Source: Fidelibacterota bacterium (GTDB lineage: Bacteria > Fidelibacterota > Marinisomatia > Marinisomatales > TCS55). Taken from it: a stretch of 7,534 nucleotides of DNA. The notes beneath the pieces were generated by a model that saw only the letters and a list, made by a program, of their open reading frames with translations, was not told the DNA's origin and made no database searches. The translations under genes and the position numbers were made by a program. The stretch's first letter is position 1; the number at the start of each line of letters is the position of its first letter. The stretch is from assembly GCA_002716525.1 (NCBI GenBank), contig PBBH01000026.1, positions 13,964-21,497 of the forward strand, given 5' to 3'. This document shows, piece after piece, positions 1 through 6,150 of the stretch.

Positions 1-8
1 GATATGTT

Positions 9-45
9 TCCCCATACTCCTCATGTGGAGACAGTGGGGATTTTT
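9..45 (+). terminator. candidate intrinsic terminator at the left edge
   Basis: TCCCCA at 9-14 pairs with TGGGGA at 35-40, and inside it CTCC at 17-20 pairs with GGAG at 27-30 around a six-base loop. On the plus strand the hairpin is followed by five T (41-45). The T tract is on the plus strand, so it best fits the end of a rightward gene lying off the left edge. Read leftward the hairpin is followed by AACATATC, so it would be a poor terminator for the minus-strand genes unless the stem alone acts. The stem is interrupted by a 2x4 internal loop, which lowers confidence. Confidence 0.45.
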
Positions 46-58
46 CACAAAAAGTAAT

Positions 59-718
59 TTAGTCGCCAACAGGCGGGACAGGTTCTTCATCGTTATTACC
101 ATCTTGTAAAAATTTGAACATACTACCAAAACTCTGGCTCATGGCAAAGCCGATAACAATAGCGACTCCAACTAGAATATATATCCGATTGCGATCTAAG
201 CCATGAACACTGTGGGGAATGGTTTCAACCAATTCCCGTTTCATCGCTTGGATGTGAAGATCTAGATCTTCTGCATAAGAGAGTATTTCATATCTGTATA
301 CATCATCAGATTTTCGATTATAGCGGAAAACATTCCCCTCCAGCATGACCCGATTCTGATCTTCTGAAATATTACTAAGTGATGTTACAAAAATGTAATC
401 CAAGTTAGCCTCTTCAGACAAACGGGATAAATCACCATTGAATGAATTTTCATTATGGGATAAAATAGCTGAAATTGCATTACTGTGAATAGCTGTTAAA
501 TCAGTGGGATTATGGAATTCATAGTAATTTTGATTGATCAGTCCCAACATTTTCTGGCGCACAAGTTTTTTATAACCGTCTGGGATATCATCTAATTTTT
601 CACCAACATAACCTACATTAATTTTTTCGGATTTGGTTTGGGGTACAGCTGCGGAAACTTGTACCAATAATAAGTTTGCCGATAAAAATATGGCCAGTGG
701 TTTAAACAGGCGTGTCAT
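59..718 (-). CDS. tail-anchored extracytoplasmic protein, downstream member of a tandem paralogous pair
   Basis: Protein of 219 residues, family not recognised. Residues 1-24 look like a cleavable signal peptide (R3, K6, a hydrophobic run, then VSAA). Residues about 33-168 form a soluble domain that opens with a VGYVG strand and carries LSEEANLDYIFV (100-111), GNVFRYN (128-134) and YRYEIL (141-146). One hydrophobic helix follows at about 179-198, then a short acidic, proline-containing tail. The same features appear in the same order in the gene just upstream, so the two arose by duplication. The ATG shares its A with the upstream stop (TAATG, 716-720) and has no clear Shine-Dalgarno, which points to translational coupling. 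The strand-helix-strand pattern with DYIFV resembles CsgG, LpoB or TolB-N type domains, but this is a weak inference. The expected location is the periplasm, anchored in the inner membrane. Confidence 0.85.
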   Translation of the reverse strand: MTRLFKPLAIFLSANLLLVQVSAAVPQTKSEKINVGYVGEKLDDIPDGYKKLVRQKMLGLINQNYYEFHNPTDLTAIHSNAISAILSHNENSFNGDLSRLSEEANLDYIFVTSLSNISEDQNRVMLEGNVFRYNRKSDDVYRYEILSYAEDLDLHIQAMKRELVETIPHSVHGLDRNRIYILVGVAIVIGFAMSQSFGSMFKFLQDGNNDEEPVPPVGD

Positions 719-1359
719 TAATTTTCTGTGGGCTGCGGTCCACCTTGGCCTTCACCTTCGGCCCAGACATCTGTTCCCGTTAATGACATAAAAAGAAATC
801 CTGCAAGTAAGATTACGCCAAAAACGATTAACAGCTGTCTGGCTGATGCTGGTTTAGCAGCATTGGGGATAGAATCGACCAATTGCTTTTTAATCACTGC
901 GGCCTCATCGTTCATTCGTTCATAATATTTCAGAACTTCATACCGAAAACTGGACTTTAACGCTGCATTATATCGATAAAAATTACCTTGAACCATTATG
1001 CGGCTTTCGTCAGGAGATACATTTTTAAATTCTCCAACGAAAACATATTGAGCGCCCGTTTTTTCAGCCAGATTTTGAAATGATTTAATGTCAATCATAT
1101 CCAAAAATAAAGAATCCACTTGAGCCTTAGCTATTTTGTTCACTTCTTCACTTAAGATTACTTGTGATGGATTTAATCCACTGAAAATTGATTTAAATTT
1201 ATTCTGTAGCTCTGCTTCTGCCCATGACTCCATGTTTTCAATTTTAATGCCCGCATAAGCAACTTTTACGGCTTTGCCAGAAGAACTGACAATTTTTGCC
1301 TGCGCCAGCAAAATGGTATTTATTAGAATAATAGCTATCGGTTTAATGAGTATTTTCAT
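718..1359 (-). CDS. tail-anchored extracytoplasmic protein, upstream member of a tandem paralogous pair
   Basis: Protein of 213 residues, family not recognised. It has a signal peptide at 1-21 (K2, K6, hydrophobic core, AQA), a soluble domain at about 31-168, a transmembrane helix at about 175-193 and a 20-residue acidic, Gly/Pro-rich tail. Shared with its neighbour are VAYAG (33-37), LAEKTGAQYVFVGEF (97-111), GNFYRYN (125-131), FRYEVL (138-143) and a K-x-x-L-V-x-x-IP stretch (about 157-165). The AQYVFVGEF segment followed by a basic beta strand recalls the CsgG/LpoB/TolB-N fold; those proteins are usually lipoproteins or soluble, whereas this one ends in a membrane helix. The start at 1359 is chosen because it gives a complete signal peptide, although no good Shine-Dalgarno precedes it. 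It lies 36 bases past the terminator hairpin of the susCD operon, so expression needs read-through or a promoter in the short gap. Confidence 0.85.
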   Translation of the reverse strand: MKILIKPIAIILINTILLAQAKIVSSSGKAVKVAYAGIKIENMESWAEAELQNKFKSIFSGLNPSQVILSEEVNKIAKAQVDSLFLDMIDIKSFQNLAEKTGAQYVFVGEFKNVSPDESRIMVQGNFYRYNAALKSSFRYEVLKYYERMNDEAAVIKKQLVDSIPNAAKPASARQLLIVFGVILLAGFLFMSLTGTDVWAEGEGQGGPQPTEN

Positions 1360-1377
1360 AGCGGGAAATTACAGGGT

Positions 1378-1383
1378 AGTATA
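1378..1383 (-). promoter_or_regulatory. possible -10 element for the tandem pair
   Basis: The minus strand reads TATACT here, five of six matches to the sigma-70 -10 consensus, 18 bases before the ATG at 1359. A -35 at normal spacing would fall inside the terminator stem (around 1401-1406) and shows no match, so this is only a weak candidate. Promoter consensus in this lineage is also uncertain. Confidence 0.2.
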
Positions 1384-1395
1384 AGTATGGACAAA

Positions 1396-1430
1396 AAAGA
1401 AAAGGGCCCTTTTTAAGGGCCCTTTTCTTT
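1396..1430 (-). terminator. Rho-independent terminator of the susCD operon
   Basis: A perfect 16-bp inverted repeat (1396-1411 against 1415-1430) with a three-base loop and a GGGCCC core in each arm. On the minus strand the descending arm runs into a T-rich tract (TTTTCTTTTTT), the usual signature of an intrinsic terminator. It starts 46 bases after the susD stop. The opposite reading also ends in TTTTCTTT, so it may work in both directions, although no plus-strand gene needs it. Confidence 0.9.
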
Positions 1431-1475
1431 ACATGTTTTGTACTGTTGCCTAAATAAAAGGCGGTGTACGCTCGC

Positions 1476-2729
1476 TTATTGCGAAAGGTTTGGGTTGGCG
1501 CGGATTTCCCGAATAGTAATTGGGAAAAATGTGCCAGCCGGAGATTTCTCAACATTGTCCCAAACAGCTGATGTGACGCCAAAACGGTACATGTCTGCCA
1601 AACGACGGCCTTGAACAAACAAGTTCGCACGACGTTCGGCTTGCAAAGCTGCACCAGCATCTTCTGCTGTGTAGGCTGCTAATTCATCTAAAGCACGAAT
1701 TTTATTTAATTCAGCAAGACAACCGGCAGCATCGCCACCAGCCATTTTACCTTCAGCAATAATCAGGTGCATTTCCCGTGAGGAAACGATCGTAATTGCT
1801 GCATAATCCGTACCACCACTTATGTCTCTGAATTCAGCGGCAAGAGCAGTTATTCTTGAATCTGCCGTTCCTGTGACTAGATCATTGGGTTGCGCGTCCC
1901 CATTAGCGACATAGTCATTGTACAGTAGATCCATTTCCAGGCGACCATTGATCTGCCAGGACATATTGTTGGACACTGTAGAACCACTGAAAAGCATTTT
2001 CCATTTGTAATCACTGGACATTAATGCCAGAGCAGCGGCAGCTTCAGTAGCACCCGCATTTACATATGGACTTGCTGTATTCACAGGGTTGACTTTACCC
2101 CAAACGGCTTTTGCATGTGCAACACGTGCTTGTAAACCAGCAACTTTGGGTTTATTGCCAGCATCTGCGAGTGCAGAAGCTTTACCCAAAAGCGCGGTTG
2201 CTTCATCATACAATCCCGACATGTTCGCATCACCAATTGCATTACCAGCTACAGTTTTGTCAGAATAGACAAAATCATCAAACATATCAGCAATGTAAAC
2301 GCGAACCATTGCAGCAGTTAAGTATGAACGAACCAGGTCCTGCGTATTAGGTAAAGTTCCCTTTGAATGGAAATCCTCTAATATCGAGACAGCTTTATCG
2401 CTCATCCAACGGCCTTCCGTTATATAGGGCCAGGCACCGTCCACGAATTCGTTGTAAACATTTTCCATACCGCCTTTGTCCAGCTCACGCCAGGCATCGC
2501 GGGATCCAATCCATACAACTTCATCAGTAGCGACCGCATTAGCGATCATGATATAGCCAATCCCATTCAAAGAGGTATTCCACGCGCCATTAGCAACACC
2601 AACGGCGGCAGAAGGGTCTCCAAGATCATCTTCAAGCAGACTGTTTGGGTTATCTACCTCAAGCGCACAACCAATCAAGGCAAAACTGATCAGAAGGCTG
2701 AGTACTTTTATTTTATTAATCATTTTCAT
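1476..2729 (-). CDS. susD: SusD/RagB-family outer-membrane lipoprotein
   Basis: Surface lipoprotein expected to act as the substrate-capturing lid on the SusC-like transporter encoded just upstream. From the most upstream ATG it is 417 residues, with a lipoprotein signal ending LIGC at Cys21 followed by a short tether (ALEVDNPN). The helical TPR-like region includes WIGSRDAWREL (73-83) and EGRWMSDKAV (105-114). Late motifs typical of the family are SREMHLIIAEG (317-327), ERRANLFVQGRRLADMYRFG (365-384) and the C-terminal FFPITIREIRANPNL (401-415). A strong AGGAGG at 2731-2736 sits 1 base from this ATG but 7 bases from the ATG at 2723, so the true start is probably 2723 (415 residues, Cys19). 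The gap to susC is only 6 or 12 bases, so the two are co-transcribed and probably translationally coupled. It is shorter than classical Bacteroides SusD proteins (about 500 residues or more). The substrate cannot be read from the sequence; the symbol names the family only. Confidence 0.93.
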   Translation of the reverse strand: MKMINKIKVLSLLISFALIGCALEVDNPNSLLEDDLGDPSAAVGVANGAWNTSLNGIGYIMIANAVATDEVVWIGSRDAWRELDKGGMENVYNEFVDGAWPYITEGRWMSDKAVSILEDFHSKGTLPNTQDLVRSYLTAAMVRVYIADMFDDFVYSDKTVAGNAIGDANMSGLYDEATALLGKASALADAGNKPKVAGLQARVAHAKAVWGKVNPVNTASPYVNAGATEAAAALALMSSDYKWKMLFSGSTVSNNMSWQINGRLEMDLLYNDYVANGDAQPNDLVTGTADSRITALAAEFRDISGGTDYAAITIVSSREMHLIIAEGKMAGGDAAGCLAELNKIRALDELAAYTAEDAGAALQAERRANLFVQGRRLADMYRFGVTSAVWDNVEKSPAGTFFPITIREIRANPNLSQ

Positions 2730-2730
2730 A

Positions 2731-2738
2731 CCTCCTTA
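2731..2738 (-). promoter_or_regulatory. susD ribosome-binding site overlapping the susC stop
   Basis: The minus strand reads TAAGGAGG, in which the susC stop TAA (2738-2736) merges into a near-perfect Shine-Dalgarno AGGAGG (2736-2731). The spacing is 1 base to the ATG at 2729 and 7 bases to the ATG at 2723. Only the second is a normal distance, so this site decides the start in favour of 2723. The overlap allows terminating susC ribosomes to reinitiate on susD. Confidence 0.8.
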
Positions 2739-5700
2739 CATTCCAACTTTAAGACTGAGAGTCCAGGAACTTGGGATCGGAACACCAAAAGCATCGATTG
2801 ATTGCTGAAAATCATTGATACCGCCATTTGAACGGGCGATAGCATTCAGCTCTGGATCGATACCAGAATAAGGTGTATTAATCCACAGGTTTTTACCTGA
2901 GACTGCTAATGTTAGACTTCTTGCGCCAAAACGAGCAGCAACTTCCGGATCAACCACATACGCAAAACTCAGCTCGCGCAAACGAGTGAATGATGCATCT
3001 TCAATGGTATTTAAACCACTGTAAGGTGAAAGAGCCAAAAATTCCCTAACCCAGCGGTTAGCTGCATCCAAGCGTACTTGACCTGCTTTAGCTGGATCCA
3101 TGAGGTCAGCTTCTGTTGCAGCCGCTTCAGGTACATTTCTACCAATCAAACCATGAGATTTGCGAAATGCATCTGTCAGGTTTGTCACACTGTATTCACC
3201 AAAACGGGATTCAAACATGACATTCACACGCCAGTTTTTACCCACTTTGACAGCCGTACCAAAAGAAGCGCTATAATCGGGTGTTGGTTTACCTAGATAC
3301 CAGCCGAGTGCACCTGTGTCTTTTGCTCTACCAGCATCAACATCGGCTTGTGTCGGTGTCAACATGACAGGATTCCATCCTGCACGAACACCAGCACCGC
3401 CCGAAGTAAAGAAAGCAAGGAGTGTTGCATCGTCATCAGCTTTTCCATCGCCATTTGTGTCGATTGGATACTTTTTACTGCGATCCAGTTTCGCACCGAA
3501 AAAAGAACCAGGAGACCAACCTTCGGTTAAGAAGTTCCGGTAGCGGGGATAAGAACCACCCACTTTTTGTTCCGGAGCACCACCAAGGCTAACAACCTTT
3601 TCTGACAGGTAGGAAATGCTTCCAAATAGATCTACTGACATTGTAGAGCTACGAATAACAGTTGCGTCTACCCCGGCTTCCCAACCAGAGGCATCGATTT
3701 GCCCAATGTTAGAAAGCTGTGTTCTAAAAAAACCACCAGAAGGCGGATAAGCACGTTGAATCAGTGCATCTTCCACTACACGGCTCCAAGTCTGAAAATC
3801 AACCGCGAGTTTGTCGTTTAAAAAAGCGACTTCACCACCGAATTCAATTTCAGTTGAGACTTCCGGTTTCAGAGTTGGGTCACCCACATTTCCAGGGGAA
3901 AGTCCGGGACCAAATTCAGAAGCCCAAGGCAAGAAAGTTGTATACTGGTCAAAAGCACCAGGCTGTTGACCGGCTTGACCCCAAGCCATCCGTAGTCTTA
4001 ATGTGGACATAGGACCAATTGACCCCCCCGTCATAGTCGTGGGGATGAAAGATACATTAAAGCGCGGATAGGTAATGGTGCTGAATTCAGCGCCAAATGC
4101 ACTGTTCGCATCTTGTCTAATACCAGCAGTAGCATATAGATAATCACTATAACCGACTCTGGTCTGCATCATCATTCCAGCTTCAATAACTTCCGAAAAT
4201 CCTGAGCCAGCGGAGTTGGAACCTAATGCGCCCAGTACTTGAAGACCGGGACCAGGGAATTGTTGTCCACCACCGTTCATGCTTTTACTAATGGTCTGGA
4301 AAGCCTGAAAGCCCAACACAGATTCGGTGCTAATATCGCCAAAGTTTTTGGAGTAATCACCTTTCACATCCATTGTGTAGACTTTCCTGTCATCCTTTCC
4401 TTTGTATAGGGCACCCTGTGGGGCATAGCCCATTTTACCATCCACTGCATATCCAAATGGTGTCAAGTTGGTACTTTTGTTCAACGTGGTGTTCATGCCA
4501 AAGGTACCGGAAAGATTTAAACCATCGGCGAGCTTATAGCTGGCTTGCAGCGAGATCGTTGTGTTGTCACCTTCATTGTTCAAAGAACGGTAGGTGGTTT
4601 CACGAGCTGTTGCAAAGGCAACTGAGCCGGTGGCATTTTTGTATGTCACATACTCCGGTTTCCCCATTTGAATCAGGGAAGTAGTACCATAAATGTTGTT
4701 ATTGTTTTGAATCGTGTTATGGTCTGTATATGTGTAGTTCGTAGAAACACGAAGCCGCAGTCTATCTGTCGGCACAATATTTAGCGTAGCGCTAACCATA
4801 AACTGGTCACGCATGTCATTCGATCCTGGTTTGGTTGGATCCGAATAACCAACAGGGGCACCATTTAGTGTGGCATTCTCATCGTAAGGACCGTCACTAT
4901 TAATATAGCGTAGGCTAGCAAAATAGGTCGCACCAGGGGCACCACCGCGGACAGAAGCAGAAATAGTGTTGTTACTACCTTTGTCATAGAGTTCACAAGG
5001 GAAACACTTACTTGCCACTTCATACGGTTTTACGCTGGTCCCAAGCCATTTATTCATAGTATCTGCTACAGCTTGGCTTCGAGCAAACCCAGAGTTGGGT
5101 TTCCAACGACTTTCATCGTAGCTGCTTGAAGCATTGCTTACTTCTACTGTGAATTGTGGTTTGGAAATTGAACCTTGTTTGGTAAAGATCTGAATGATCC
5201 CATTGGCAGCTTGAGTTCCGTAAAGTGAAGCCGCGGCTGCACCTTTTAAGATTTCAATCCGTTCAATAGCATCGGGGTTGATCTCATCCAAGCGAGATGG
5301 CGTACCACCAGGCCCTACACCACTGGCGGTATTATCAATACGCACACCATCAATGTAAACCACTGGTTCATTCGACTGGGAAAGGGTTGAGGTTCCGCGA
5401 ATACGAATTGAAGCGCCTTCGCCATTCAAACCACCGTTTGGTAGCATAATAACGCCTTTTTCTCGTCCTTGAAGAATATCCGAAAAATTACCGATCGGTG
5501 CATCTTCTAGAGTTGACATATTCACTATACCTACAGAATTACCAATTTTGGATTTTTCCACAGCTGTACCGGCACCGGTAACAACGATCTCATTGAGATT
5601 CAATGCAGCAACTGACAGACCGAAATCTGCAGTTGAAGCACCGTCAGCTGGGACATCCACATTGGCTGAACTACTCGCGTAGCCAATATAGTTAGCATTC

Positions 5701-5930
5701 AGTCGCTGAGCGCCTGCGGGTACCCTACTAATAGTGTATTCACCATTGACGTCTGTTGCTGCACCAAGGTTGGTGCCGACAACGAGAACGTTGGCGCCTA
5801 CTAAAGGGTCCCCATTATCAACGTCAGTGACGCGACCAGATACAGAACCTTGCTGCGCAAAAAGAAATGTGGACATTCCTATCAGCAGAAGAAACAATGT
5901 ACCCAATCTGGGACTCATAGCTTTATTCAT
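2736..5930 (-). CDS. susC: SusC/RagA-family TonB-dependent outer-membrane receptor
   Basis: Outer-membrane transporter of 1064 residues that would import a bound ligand using TonB/ExbBD energy, paired with the SusD-like lipoprotein downstream. Residues 1-25 are a signal peptide ending FLFA. A carboxypeptidase-regulatory-like domain follows at about 28-110 (GRVTDVDNGDPLVGANV, TDVNGEYTI). A TonB-box-like NEIVVTG is at 113-119. The plug is at about 124-250, with SIRIRGTSTLS, PVVYIDGVRIDN and the family hallmark IERIEILKGAAAASLYG (222-238). The rest is a beta barrel. C309 and C312 (CFPC) appear to be the only cysteines. An Asp-rich DTNGDGKADDDA loop lies at 824-835. The last residue is Met (SLKVGM), not the usual aromatic. 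The start is supported by AGGAGG at 5935-5940, four bases upstream of the ATG. No glycoside hydrolase, regulator or sigma factor gene is adjacent, so glycan, peptide or other organic ligands are all possible. Confidence 0.96.
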   Translation of the reverse strand: MNKAMSPRLGTLFLLLIGMSTFLFAQQGSVSGRVTDVDNGDPLVGANVLVVGTNLGAATDVNGEYTISRVPAGAQRLNANYIGYASSSANVDVPADGASTADFGLSVAALNLNEIVVTGAGTAVEKSKIGNSVGIVNMSTLEDAPIGNFSDILQGREKGVIMLPNGGLNGEGASIRIRGTSTLSQSNEPVVYIDGVRIDNTASGVGPGGTPSRLDEINPDAIERIEILKGAAAASLYGTQAANGIIQIFTKQGSISKPQFTVEVSNASSSYDESRWKPNSGFARSQAVADTMNKWLGTSVKPYEVASKCFPCELYDKGSNNTISASVRGGAPGATYFASLRYINSDGPYDENATLNGAPVGYSDPTKPGSNDMRDQFMVSATLNIVPTDRLRLRVSTNYTYTDHNTIQNNNNIYGTTSLIQMGKPEYVTYKNATGSVAFATARETTYRSLNNEGDNTTISLQASYKLADGLNLSGTFGMNTTLNKSTNLTPFGYAVDGKMGYAPQGALYKGKDDRKVYTMDVKGDYSKNFGDISTESVLGFQAFQTISKSMNGGGQQFPGPGLQVLGALGSNSAGSGFSEVIEAGMMMQTRVGYSDYLYATAGIRQDANSAFGAEFSTITYPRFNVSFIPTTMTGGSIGPMSTLRLRMAWGQAGQQPGAFDQYTTFLPWASEFGPGLSPGNVGDPTLKPEVSTEIEFGGEVAFLNDKLAVDFQTWSRVVEDALIQRAYPPSGGFFRTQLSNIGQIDASGWEAGVDATVIRSSTMSVDLFGSISYLSEKVVSLGGAPEQKVGGSYPRYRNFLTEGWSPGSFFGAKLDRSKKYPIDTNGDGKADDDATLLAFFTSGGAGVRAGWNPVMLTPTQADVDAGRAKDTGALGWYLGKPTPDYSASFGTAVKVGKNWRVNVMFESRFGEYSVTNLTDAFRKSHGLIGRNVPEAAATEADLMDPAKAGQVRLDAANRWVREFLALSPYSGLNTIEDASFTRLRELSFAYVVDPEVAARFGARSLTLAVSGKNLWINTPYSGIDPELNAIARSNGGINDFQQSIDAFGVPIPSSWTLSLKVGM

Positions 5931-5934
5931 TAAG

Positions 5935-5942
5935 CCTCCTTA
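5935..5942 (-). promoter_or_regulatory. susC ribosome-binding site
   Basis: The minus strand reads TAAGGAGG, ending four bases before the ATG at 5930. The spacing is a little short, but the next in-frame ATG (codon 5, 5918) would be 16 bases away, so 5930 is the better start. The same TAAGGAGG octamer precedes susD, showing that this organism uses strong Shine-Dalgarno sites. Confidence 0.75.
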
Positions 5943-5954
5943 AGGTTAAATAAA

Positions 5955-5979
5955 TTTCGTCGGATAGACCGACTTGAAA
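5955..5979 (-). promoter_or_regulatory. dyad/hairpin in the susC leader
   Basis: GTCGG (5959-5963) and CCGAC (5969-5973) form a perfect dyad around five bases. It can be extended by TTTC (5955-5958) with GAAA (5976-5979) across a two-base bulge. It sits 13-37 bases upstream of the susC Shine-Dalgarno, so it could be a regulator-binding site or an mRNA hairpin that tunes susC translation or stability. There is no T tract after it, so it is not a standard terminator. The function is inferred from position only. Confidence 0.35.
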
Positions 5980-6037
5980 AGGGTGTACTTATACGTTAAT
6001 ATGTAATGACCCCTCCAGTCATACTCTATCCTAAGTG

Positions 6038-6067
6038 ATGCTAATAGGGATATTGAATACGAGTCAA
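6038..6067 (-). promoter_or_regulatory. candidate susCD promoter
   Basis: On the minus strand TTGACT (6067-6062, five of six to the sigma-70 -35) is followed after 18 bases by TAGCAT (6043-6038, four of six to the -10). An alternative -10, TATTAG, lies at 15-base spacing (6046-6041). A start near 6031 would give a leader of about 100 bases that includes the dyad. Bacteroidota often use a different consensus, so this is tentative. Confidence 0.3.
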
Positions 6068-6150
6068 CAGGTTTTTTTATCGCTATTTTTTAGTAATTTT
6101 CTCTATATTTCCATAAGTCAAACTACTTTAGGTTGATTTAAATTACCTTT

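Larger units (their letters stand above)
5931..6150. other. divergent intergenic region between susC and the K+ channel gene
   Basis: This 220-bp AT-rich gap must hold the promoters for both leftward susC and the rightward channel gene. It contains the susC ribosome-binding site, the GTCGG/CCGAC dyad and a candidate susC promoter. On the plus strand the only promoter-like word seen is TATATT at 6104-6109, without a convincing -35. No small ORF or structured RNA could be supported. Confidence 0.6.

Noticed and set aside
728..925. 65-codon plus-strand reading frame opposite the tandem-pair gene
   Set aside because: It is antisense to a gene whose paralogue confirms the minus-strand frame. The translation shows no recognisable features.
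118..1358. Tandem pair considered as a toxin-antitoxin or phage holin-type module
   Set aside because: Both proteins are homologous to each other, have export signals and an extracytoplasmic domain, and nothing phage-like or antitoxin-like is nearby.
1396..1430. Inverted repeat considered as a mobile-element end or protein-binding palindrome
   Set aside because: The T-rich tract, short loop and position just after susD fit a transcription terminator much better, and no transposase or target duplication is present.
1343..1660. 105-codon minus-strand reading frame overlapping the end of susD and the terminator
   Set aside because: It covers the susD C-terminal coding region in another frame and crosses the terminator hairpin. 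Its translation has no domain, signal or composition of a real protein.
4373..4684. 103-codon plus-strand reading frame opposite susC
   Set aside because: It is antisense to strongly family-like receptor coding sequence, rich in Cys, His and Trp as expected of a complementary frame, with no support as a gene.
6116..6121. Second TTGACT on the minus strand, upstream of the proposed susC -35
   Set aside because: No -10-like word lies at 15-19 bases from it; it may be chance in an AT-rich region.
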